DNA from: Noviherbaspirillum suwonense
GTDB taxonomy: Bacteria > Pseudomonadota > Gammaproteobacteria > Burkholderiales > Burkholderiaceae_D
NCBI RefSeq assembly: GCF_900182955.1
Contig: NZ_FXUL01000002.1
Span: 1 to 64,000 of the forward strand
DNA: 64,000 nucleotides
Reading direction: 5' to 3'
In this document: piece after piece, positions 57,129 to 64,000 of the stretch
Layout of the letters: every line of letters starts with the position of its first letter
Numbering within the stretch: the stretch's first letter is position 1
Notes under the pieces: model-generated
The model's input: the letters and a program-made list of their open reading frames with translations, nothing else
What the model was told of the DNA's origin: nothing
Databases searched by the model: none
Made by a program: the position numbers and the translations under genes

Positions 57129-59459
57129 ATGAAATTACATTCAGAGCGTACTCTCCTGCCTCTTTATTCCCGTCGCCTGATTGCCGCCGCCGCCTTCGCA
57201 CTCTGCACCGGGTCCGCCCTTGCAGTCGAGCCGTTCACGGTGCGCGACATCCGCGTGGAAGGCATACAGCGCACTGAAGCCGGCACCGTGTTCAACTACC
57301 TGCCGGTCAAGGTTGGCGACACATTCACCGACGACAAGGGCGCGTCGGCGATCAAGGCGTTGTACGCGACCGGCTTTTTCAAGGACGTCCGGGTCGAGGC
57401 CGAGGGCGACGTGCTGGTCGTGACCGTCGAGGAGCGGCCGGCAATCGGCGCCGTCGAGTTCAGCGGCACCAAGGAGTTCGACAAGGACACGCTGACCAAG
57501 GCGCTGAAGGAAATCGGCCTGGGCGAATCCCGCATCTATGACAAGGCGCTGCTGGACCGCGCCGAGCAGGAACTGAAGCGGCAGTACCTGTCGCGCGGCC
57601 TGTACGGCGTCCAGATCACGACCACGGTCACGCCGATCGAGCGCAACCGGGTCAACATCAATTTCGCGGTGGACGAGGGCGACGTGTCCCGGATCCGCCA
57701 GATCAACATCGTCGGCAACAAGGCTTACTCCGAGAAGGAACTGCGCGACCAGATCAAGCTGAGCACGCCGGGCTGGTTCAGCTGGTACACCAAGTCCGAC
57801 CAGTATTCGAAGCAGAAGCTGACCGGCGACATCGAGGCGCTGAAGTCGTTCTACCTGAACCGCGGCTATCTCGAAATGCAGGTCGAGTCGACCCAGGTGT
57901 CGATCACGCCGGACCGCAAGGACATCTACGTCACCATCAACATCACCGAAGGCGACAAGTACTCGGTGTCCGACGTGAAGCTGGAAGGCGAGATGTTCGG
58001 CCGCGAGGACGAATTGAGCCAGCTGGTGACGCTCAAGCCGGGCGACGTGTATTCGGGCGCCAAGCTGACCGAGACCACCAAGAAGATCTCCGAGCGCCTC
58101 GGCAATTTCGGCTACGCGTTCGCCAACGTCAATGCCAACCCGCAGATCAACCGCGAGAAGAAGGAAGTCGCGTTCACGATCCTGATCGATCCGGGCAAGC
58201 GCGTCTATGTCCGCCGCATCAACATCGGCGGCAACACGCGTACCCGCGACGAAGTGATCCGCCGTGAAATGCGCCAGCTGGAAAGCTCCTGGTACGACGC
58301 GTCGAAGATCAAGCTGTCGCGCGACCGCGTCGACCGCCTCGGCTATTTCACCGAGGTCAATGTCGAGACGCCGGAAGTCCAGGGCACGACCGACCAGGTC
58401 GACCTGAACATGAACATCGTCGAGAAGCCGACCGGCGCGATCGCGCTGGGCGCGGGATTTTCGAGCAGCGAGAAGGTCACGCTGACCGGCTCGATCCAGC
58501 AGGCGAACGCATTCGGCAGCGGCAACACGATCGGGCTGGATGTCAACACCAGCAAGCGGAACCGCACCATCGCGCTGTCGCAGACCAATCCCTATTTCAC
58601 CGACGACGGCATCAGCCGCAGTTACGAGGCGTTCGTCCGCACCACGCGGCCGCCGCTGGTCAACACCGGCGACTACCGCGTCCGCACGCTGGGCGGCAAC
58701 GTGCGTTTCGGCGTGCCGTTCTCGGAAGTCGACACGGTGTTCTTCGGCGTCGGCGTGGAGCGCACCGAGGTCGACGTGGACTCGACCAGCCCGCTGGTCT
58801 ACCGCCAGTATGCAAACGACTTCGGCGACGGCTCGACGGCGCTGACCACGTCCTTCCCGTTCACGGTGGCGTGGCAACGCGACAGCCGCGACAGCGCATT
58901 GATCCCGACGACCGGCCGCTACCAGCGCGCCAACTTCGAGCTGTCGACGCTGGGCGACCTGCGTTATTACCGCGCGACGTACCAGCACCAGTACTTCAAG
59001 CCTTTCCTCACCACGTCGACGCTCGCGCTGAACGGCGAAATCGATTACGGCCGCTCGTTCGGCGGGCGTCCTTATCCGGTGTTCAAGAATTTCTATGCCG
59101 GCGGCATCGGCTCGGTGCGCGGCTACGAAGGGTCGTCGCTGTCCGTCAACCCGGTGCAGGACGTCGACATCACCGGCGGCAATGCGCGCCTGATCCTGAA
59201 CGCCGAATTGCAATTCCCGTTCCCCGGCACCGGCGTCGACCGCAGCTTGCGCTGGTTCACCTTCGTCGACGCCGGCAACGTCTTCAATACCGTCGCAGGC
59301 GAGAAGATCAGCGTCGCCAACATGCGCGCATCGGCCGGCATAGGCATCAGCTGGGTTTCGCCTATCGGCCCTCTGAAGCTGAGCTTCGGCAAGGCGCTGA
59401 ATGCAAAGGACGCCGATCGCACCCAACCGTTCCAGTTTCAGCTGGGCACCGGCTTCTGA
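57129..59459 (+). CDS. bamA: outer membrane protein assembly factor BamA
   Basis: A 776-residue Omp85 protein that folds beta-barrel proteins into the outer membrane. A signal peptide ends near TGSALA|VEPF. Five POTRA domains follow (first: FTVRDIRVEGIQRTEAGTVF). The C-terminal 16-strand barrel contains GGIGSVRGYEGSSL (the VRGF/Y-type L6 motif) and ends in aromatic Phe (QFQLGTGF). The ATG at 57129 gives a standard signal peptide; in-frame ATGs up to 51 bases earlier exist. Confidence 0.96.
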   Translation: MKLHSERTLLPLYSRRLIAAAAFALCTGSALAVEPFTVRDIRVEGIQRTEAGTVFNYLPVKVGDTFTDDKGASAIKALYATGFFKDVRVEAEGDVLVVTVEERPAIGAVEFSGTKEFDKDTLTKALKEIGLGESRIYDKALLDRAEQELKRQYLSRGLYGVQITTTVTPIERNRVNINFAVDEGDVSRIRQINIVGNKAYSEKELRDQIKLSTPGWFSWYTKSDQYSKQKLTGDIEALKSFYLNRGYLEMQVESTQVSITPDRKDIYVTINITEGDKYSVSDVKLEGEMFGREDELSQLVTLKPGDVYSGAKLTETTKKISERLGNFGYAFANVNANPQINREKKEVAFTILIDPGKRVYVRRINIGGNTRTRDEVIRREMRQLESSWYDASKIKLSRDRVDRLGYFTEVNVETPEVQGTTDQVDLNMNIVEKPTGAIALGAGFSSSEKVTLTGSIQQANAFGSGNTIGLDVNTSKRNRTIALSQTNPYFTDDGISRSYEAFVRTTRPPLVNTGDYRVRTLGGNVRFGVPFSEVDTVFFGVGVERTEVDVDSTSPLVYRQYANDFGDGSTALTTSFPFTVAWQRDSRDSALIPTTGRYQRANFELSTLGDLRYYRATYQHQYFKPFLTTSTLALNGEIDYGRSFGGRPYPVFKNFYAGGIGSVRGYEGSSLSVNPVQDVDITGGNARLILNAELQFPFPGTGVDRSLRWFTFVDAGNVFNTVAGEKISVANMRASAGIGISWVSPIGPLKLSFGKALNAKDADRTQPFQFQLGTGF

Positions 59460-59503
59460 TGCGAAGCAGGCATAATGTGACTTTTGAAATGCGGAGAAAC
59501 CAC

Positions 59504-60022
59504 TTGAAGTTTTCACCAAAACATTCCCTCGCAGCACGTTGCGCCATGCTGTTGACCGCATCCATGCTCTTCGCCGGTTCGGCGCAGGCCCAGGAAGTCA
59601 AGGTCGGCTTCGTCAGCACCGAGCGGATCTTCCGCGAAGCGGCGCCCGCCAAGACCGCGAACGCCAAGATCGAACAGGAATTTTCCAAGCGCGACAAGGA
59701 ATTGCAGGACATGGGCGCCCGGCTGAAAAGCATGGCCGACAAGCTCGACAAGGATGCGCCGGTATTGTCGGAAGTCGACCGCGGCCGCCGCCAGCGCGAG
59801 CTGGGCGACCTCGACAAGGACTTCCAGCGCCGCCAGCGCGAGTTCCGCGAAGACCTGAACCAGCGTCGCAACGAAGAGCTGGCCACCGTCCTTGAACGCA
59901 CCAACCGGGTGATCAAGCAGATCGCCGAAGCCGAGAAATACGACATCGTGTTTCAGGAGGCTGTCTACATCAGCCCGCGCATCGACATCACCGACAAGGT
60001 GCTCAAGGCGCTGAACAAATAA
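59504..60022 (+). CDS. skp: periplasmic chaperone Skp/OmpH
   Basis: A 172-residue periplasmic chaperone for unfolded outer-membrane proteins. A signal peptide ends at GSAQAQ; mature EVKVGFVSTERIFREAAPAK is followed by a long charged coiled coil and the C-terminal DIVFQEAVYISPRIDITDKV. I place the start at TTG 59504 because GGAGA lies seven bases upstream; an ATG at 59489 is in frame. It is in the standard bamA-skp-lpxD order. Confidence 0.93.
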   Translation: MKFSPKHSLAARCAMLLTASMLFAGSAQAQEVKVGFVSTERIFREAAPAKTANAKIEQEFSKRDKELQDMGARLKSMADKLDKDAPVLSEVDRGRRQRELGDLDKDFQRRQREFREDLNQRRNEELATVLERTNRVIKQIAEAEKYDIVFQEAVYISPRIDITDKVLKALNK

Positions 60023-60036
60023 GCGGCGTCCGACCC

Positions 60037-61098
60037 ATGGCAATACAGTTGCGGCAGCTCGTCGCGCATCTGGGCGGCGACCTGGTCGGCGACCCGGAGC
60101 GGGAAGTCAGCGGCATTGCGCCGCTGGACGCGGCCGGCAGCGCCCATGTCAGCTTCCTGTCCAATCCCCGGCTGCGCGCGCAGGCCGCGGCCAGCGAGGC
60201 CGCGGCGATGATCCTGACCAGGGAAGACAGCGAGCGGCTCGGCAGCCAGTATGCCGGCGCGCGCATCCTGGTGGACCGTCCCTATGCATATTTCGCCCGG
60301 GCCGCCCAGTGGTTCGCGTCCCAGTCGGCGCTGCCGCGGACGCCGGGCATCCATGCGACCGCCGCGGTCGATCCGGCCGCGCGTGTCGCGGCCAGCGCCG
60401 TCATCGGCCCGCACGTGACGGTCGAGGCCGGCGCGGTCGTCGGCGAGCGCTGCGTGATCGACAGCGGCAGCTTCATCGGCCGCGACGCAGTGGTCGGCGA
60501 CGACACGCATTTTCATGCGCATGTCTGCTTCCACGCGGCCTGCGTGATCGGCGAGCGTGGCATCGTGCATTCCGGCGCGGTCATCGGCGCCGACGGTTTC
60601 GGCTTCGCCAATGAGGACGGCGCGTGGATCAAGATTCCGCAGACCGGACGCGTGGTGATCGGCGTGGATGTCGAGATCGGGGCCAACACGACCATCGACC
60701 GCGGCGCGCTGGCCGATACCGTCATCGAGGACGGCGTCAAGCTCGACAACCAGATACAGATCGGCCACAACTGCCGGATCGGCGCGCATACCGCGATGGC
60801 GGGCTGCGTTGGCGTGGCCGGCAGCGCCATTATCGGCAAGTACTGTACCTTCGGCGGCGCCGCGATGGTGCTTGGGCACCTGACGATCGCGGACCATGTG
60901 CATATTTCCTCGGGCAGCATGGTCAGCCGGTCGATACCTCAGGCTGGCCAGTACACCGGCTTCTACCCGCTGGCCACCAACGCCGAGTGGGAAAAATCCG
61001 CGGCCATTGTCCGCAATCTAGGCACGATGCGCAGCAGGCTGCGCGAACTCGAGAAGACCGTTGCGGTCCTCAACGCCCAGAATAAAAAAGAAAACTGA
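60037..61098 (+). CDS. lpxD: UDP-3-O-acylglucosamine N-acyltransferase LpxD
   Basis: A 353-residue hexapeptide-repeat acyltransferase for the third step of lipid A synthesis. The N-terminal uridine-binding domain ([10 protein letters not shown]-type [12 protein letters not shown]) precedes the left-handed beta-helix. [20 protein letters not shown] includes the conserved segment, and the catalytic His is likely in [19 protein letters not shown]. The C-terminal helix [12 protein letters not shown] is usual. It lies 14 bases after skp. Confidence 0.96.
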   Translation: MAIQLRQLVAHLGGDLVGDPEREVSGIAPLDAAGSAHVSFLSNPRLRAQAAASEAAAMILTREDSERLGSQYAGARILVDRPYAYFARAAQWFASQSALPRTPGIHATAAVDPAARVAASAVIGPHVTVEAGAVVGERCVIDSGSFIGRDAVVGDDTHFHAHVCFHAACVIGERGIVHSGAVIGADGFGFANEDGAWIKIPQTGRVVIGVDVEIGANTTIDRGALADTVIEDGVKLDNQIQIGHNCRIGAHTAMAGCVGVAGSAIIGKYCTFGGAAMVLGHLTIADHVHISSGSMVSRSIPQAGQYTGFYPLATNAEWEKSAAIVRNLGTMRSRLRELEKTVAVLNAQNKKEN

Positions 61099-61109
61099 AA
61101 GAAATCACC

Positions 61110-61580
61110 ATGAACACCCTGGACATCAACCAGATCAAGGAATACCTGCCACACCGTTATCCGCTGCTGCTGGTCGACCGGGTGCTGGATTACGAACTGG
61201 GCAAATCCATCGTCGCGATCAAGAACGTGACCGCCAACGAGGAATATTTCAACGGCCATTTCCCGCACAAGCCGGTGATGCCGGGCGTGCTGATGATCGA
61301 AGCGCTGGCGCAGTCGGCCGCGCTGCTGGCTTTCCTGACGATGGGCAGGAAGCCCGACAGCACGTCGGTCGTCTATTTCGTCGGCATCGACGCGGCGCGC
61401 TTCAAGCGCCCGGTCGGCCCCGGCGACCAGCTGCGGATGGAAGTGGAAATCATCCGTTCGTCGCGCGGCATCTACAAGTTCAAGTCGCGCGGCCTGGTCG
61501 ACGGCGAGGTCGCGCTGGAAGCCGAACTGATGTGCACGATGCGCAGCAGCACAGACGCCAGCCAGCCCGCGGGACAATAA
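61110..61580 (+). CDS. fabZ: 3-hydroxyacyl-ACP dehydratase FabZ
   Basis: A 156-residue hot-dog-fold dehydratase of fatty acid synthesis. The active-site segment is [20 protein letters not shown] with the catalytic His and Glu on the central helix. [14 protein letters not shown] at the start is typical. Its stop overlaps the lpxA start (TAATG), so the two are coupled, balancing fatty acid and lipid A use. Confidence 0.97.
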   Translation: MNTLDINQIKEYLPHRYPLLLVDRVLDYELGKSIVAIKNVTANEEYFNGHFPHKPVMPGVLMIEALAQSAALLAFLTMGRKPDSTSVVYFVGIDAARFKRPVGPGDQLRMEVEIIRSSRGIYKFKSRGLVDGEVALEAELMCTMRSSTDASQPAGQ

Positions 61581-62371
61581 TGGCCCTGATACACCCGACC
61601 GCGCTGGTGGACGCCGGGGCCGAACTCGACGCGTCGGTGTCGGTCGGCCCGTACTGCGTCATCGGTCCGAAGGTGCGCATCGGCGCCGGCAGCCGCATTG
61701 CCTCGCACGTGGTGATCGAGGGCGACACGACGATAGGGCGCGACAACCTGATTTACCAGTTCTGCTCGCTGGGCGCCGCGCCGCAGGACAAGAAGTATGG
61801 CGGCGAGCCGACGCGGCTGGAAATCGGCGACCGCAACACGATACGGGAATTCTGCAGCCTGAACCTCGGCACCGTGCAGGACGCCGGCGTGACCCGGCTG
61901 GGCAATGACAACTGGATCCTGGCCTACGTGCACATCGCCCATGACTGCCAGGTGGGCAGCAACACGATCTTTTCCAATAACGCGACGCTGGCCGGCCATG
62001 TCCACGTCGGCGACTGGGTGATCATGAGCGGCTTCGCCGCGGTCCACCAGTTCTGCAAGATCGGCGAACACGCGTTCGTCGGCATGAACGCCAGCCTGTC
62101 GCAGGACGTGCCGCCGTTCATCCTGGCCGCTGGCATCCCCATTGCCGCGCGCGGCCTCAACATCGAGGGCCTGAAGCGGCGCGGCTTCGCGGCCGATGAA
62201 ATCGCGGCGCTGCGCAGCGCCTACAAGCTCATCTACAAGTCGGGACTGACGCTGGAAGAAGCCCGGACCGCGCTGGCGGAGCAGCAGGCCGGCCTGCAGG
62301 GCAAGGCCGCCGCCCACCTGGTCAGCCTCCGCGACTTCCTGGACAACGCATCCCGTGGCATCGTCCGCTGA
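61580..62371 (+). CDS. lpxA: UDP-N-acetylglucosamine acyltransferase LpxA
   Basis: A 263-residue trimeric left-handed beta-helix enzyme for the first step of lipid A synthesis. IHPTALVDAGAELDASVSVG opens the helix. The catalytic His lies in LAYVHIAHDCQVGSNT, and AAVHQFCKIGEHAFVGMNA follows. The ATG at 61580 overlaps the fabZ stop; lpxB begins 17 bases before its end. Confidence 0.97.
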   Translation: MALIHPTALVDAGAELDASVSVGPYCVIGPKVRIGAGSRIASHVVIEGDTTIGRDNLIYQFCSLGAAPQDKKYGGEPTRLEIGDRNTIREFCSLNLGTVQDAGVTRLGNDNWILAYVHIAHDCQVGSNTIFSNNATLAGHVHVGDWVIMSGFAAVHQFCKIGEHAFVGMNASLSQDVPPFILAAGIPIAARGLNIEGLKRRGFAADEIAALRSAYKLIYKSGLTLEEARTALAEQQAGLQGKAAAHLVSLRDFLDNASRGIVR

Positions 62372-63524
62372 GCTGGCGATCGCGCTGGTGGCCGGAGAAC
62401 CGTCCGGCGACCTGCTCGCGGCGCGCCTGCTGTCGGGCCTGCGTCCGCTGCGTCCGCAGGCCCGCCTGCATGGCATCGGCGGCAAGCGCATGGCCGAGTA
62501 CGGCTTCGTCAGCGACTGGCCGATGGAAAAACTGGCGGTGCGCGGCCTGTTCGAAGTGCTTGCGCACTACCGTGAAATCAAGGGCATACAGAATGCGCTG
62601 TGCGCCCGGCTGCTGGAGGAAAGGCCCGCCGCCTTTATCGGCGTCGATGCGCCCGACTTCAATCTCGGTCTGGAAGCGCGGCTGAAAGAGGCCGGCATTC
62701 CCACCATGCATTTCATCAGCCCGTCGATCTGGGCCTGGCGCCGCGGCCGCATCAAGAAAATTGCGCGCGCGGTGTCCCACATGCTGGTGGTGTTCCCGTT
62801 CGAGGAAGCGATCTACCGCAGCGCCGGCATACCGGCGACCTATGTCGGCCACCCGCTGGCCGAAGTGATACCGATACAGCCGGACGTGGCGGCGGCCCGC
62901 GCCGCGCTGGGACTGGAAGGAACGGCGGCAGTCGTCGCGATCCTGCCGGGCAGCCGGATGTCCGAGCTCAAGTACAACAGCGTCGCCTTTGTCGGCGCCG
63001 CGCGGCTGCTGGCCGCGCGGGAGCCCGGCATGCGATTCGTCGCGCCCATGGCCGGCGAGGGCCAGCGCCGTTACTTTGAAAGCCTGCTGGCCGATGCCGG
63101 CCTGTCCGACGTGCCGCTGCAGATCATCGACGGCCAGTCGCACACCGCGATGGCCGCCGCCGACGCGGTGCTGGTCGCGTCCGGCACCGCCACGCTGGAA
63201 GTGGCGCTGTTCAAGAAGCCGATGGTGATTGCCTATAAAATGCTGGCTGCTTCCTGGCAGCTGATGCGGCACATGGGCTACCAGCCGTGGGTGGGCCTGC
63301 CGAACATCCTGGCCCGCGAGTTCCTGGTGCCTGAACTGCTGCAGCATGCGGCGACGCCGGAAGCGATTGCCGACGCGCTGTGGCGGCAGCTGGAAGACGC
63401 CAGCGGGCGCCGCCGGCTGACCCAGCGTTTTACCGAGATGCATCATGCGCTGCTGCGGGACACCGCGCGCGTGAGCGCGCAGGCCGTACTCGACATGATC
63501 GCCGCCAGACAGGGACGTTTGTAA
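62355..63524 (+). CDS. lpxB: lipid-A-disaccharide synthase LpxB
   Basis: A 389-residue glycosyltransferase (GT19) joining lipid X to UDP-diacylglucosamine. [17 protein letters not shown] at the start, [38 protein letters not shown] and [13 protein letters not shown] are the LpxB hallmarks. The start is GTG inside lpxA and the stop overlaps rnhB by one base. Confidence 0.97.
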   Translation: MASSAELAIALVAGEPSGDLLAARLLSGLRPLRPQARLHGIGGKRMAEYGFVSDWPMEKLAVRGLFEVLAHYREIKGIQNALCARLLEERPAAFIGVDAPDFNLGLEARLKEAGIPTMHFISPSIWAWRRGRIKKIARAVSHMLVVFPFEEAIYRSAGIPATYVGHPLAEVIPIQPDVAAARAALGLEGTAAVVAILPGSRMSELKYNSVAFVGAARLLAAREPGMRFVAPMAGEGQRRYFESLLADAGLSDVPLQIIDGQSHTAMAAADAVLVASGTATLEVALFKKPMVIAYKMLAASWQLMRHMGYQPWVGLPNILAREFLVPELLQHAATPEAIADALWRQLEDASGRRRLTQRFTEMHHALLRDTARVSAQAVLDMIAARQGRL

Positions 63525-64000
63525 TGAAGACCACAGGCAAAGTGACGCTCGCGCTGGATGACCATGCGGGAGAAATCATTTGCGGCGTCGACGAGGCGGG
63601 ACGCGGGCCGCTGGCCGGCCCGGTGTTCGCGGCCGCCGTCATCCTCGACCCTGCGCGGCCGATACCCGGCCTGCGCGACTCCAAGAAACTGAGCGCCGCC
63701 CGCCGCGACGCGCTGGCGGCGCTGATCCGGCGCGATGCGCTGGCCTGGTCGGTGTCGCAATGCTGCGAGTCCGAAATCGACGAACTCAACATCCTCCACG
63801 CGACCATGCTGGCGATGCGGCGGGCCATCGAGGGCCTGCGGCACCAGCCGACGCTGGCGCTGATCGATGGCAACCGCTGCCCGCCGGCGGCGGTGCGCTG
63901 CCTGTCCATCGTCGGCGGCGACGACCTGGTGGACGCGATTTCGGCTGCGTCCATCCTGGCCAAGACCGGGCGCGACGCGGTGCTCGTGGACCTGCACGCG
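63524..64000 (+). CDS. rnhB: ribonuclease HII (3' end outside window)
   Basis: The first 159 codons are present. [20 protein letters not shown] supplies the catalytic Asp23 and Glu24. [15 protein letters not shown] and [11 protein letters not shown] (third acidic residue) follow, and the last visible part is [20 protein letters not shown] with the fourth. It removes RNA from RNA-DNA hybrids. It is the usual last gene of the lpx operon. Confidence 0.96.
   Translation, partial: MKTTGKVTLALDDHAGEIICGVDEAGRGPLAGPVFAAAVILDPARPIPGLRDSKKLSAARRDALAALIRRDALAWSVSQCCESEIDELNILHATMLAMRRAIEGLRHQPTLALIDGNRCPPAAVRCLSIVGGDDLVDAISAASILAKTGRDAVLVDLHA

Overview
The window is a GC-rich proteobacterial chromosome segment. 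Gene content and order point to the Betaproteobacteria, order Burkholderiales, most likely an Oxalobacteraceae-type organism (inference). The clues are smc-zipA-ligA, the dapC-dapD-pilU-dapE-prmB group, the map/glnD versus rpsB-tsf-pyrH-frr divergence, and the long uppS-cdsA-dxr-rseP-bamA-skp-lpxD-fabZ-lpxA-lpxB-rnhB envelope operon. There are no tRNA or rRNA genes, CRISPR arrays, insertion sequences or phage genes that I can see.

Layout. 1-729 is the 3' end of a formate dehydrogenase alpha gene. 793-5436 is a minus-strand block of three paralogous F-box proteins plus one small Ser-rich protein; all four end in a C-terminal CaaX prenylation-type motif (CIVI, CVLL, CAIS, CVIS). 5667-6755 is the Fe-S carrier ATPase apbC/mrp. 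6760-18903 is a respiratory formate dehydrogenase locus: DUF3305, DUF3306, a polyferredoxin, a TorD-like chaperone, a small Tat-signal protein, alpha/beta/gamma subunits, a lipoprotein, an Ala/Pro-rich exported protein, fdhD, and the permease and ATPase of a tungstate-type ABC importer. 18904-22936 is visibly AT-richer and holds a 39-residue acidic peptide, a Ser/Thr protein kinase and an Atm1-type ABC exporter. 23132-27216 has a DUF2520 dehydrogenase-like gene and two leucine-rich-repeat proteins, with the degraded tail of a third between them. From 27250 onward the content is housekeeping: yheS, prmB, dapE, pilU, dapD, dapC, smc, zipA, ligA, galU, def, a hydrolase, a pseudouridine synthase, glnD, map, rpsB, tsf, pyrH, frr and the envelope-biogenesis operon, which runs off the end inside rnhB.

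How it fits together. The housekeeping parts are conventional. The accessory parts in the first 27 kb are eukaryote-like: F-box domains that would recruit Skp1/Cullin ubiquitin ligases, CaaX tails that only a eukaryotic cell can prenylate, a eukaryotic-type kinase and ribonuclease-inhibitor-type LRR proteins. The simplest reading is that this bacterium, or a recent ancestor, delivers effectors into a eukaryotic host (fungus, plant, amoeba or other). The F-box + CaaX combination is known from Legionella AnkB, but three paralogs plus a stand-alone CaaX protein in one betaproteobacterial locus is the most notable feature here. The peptide-kinase-exporter cassette is a second candidate for an undescribed system.
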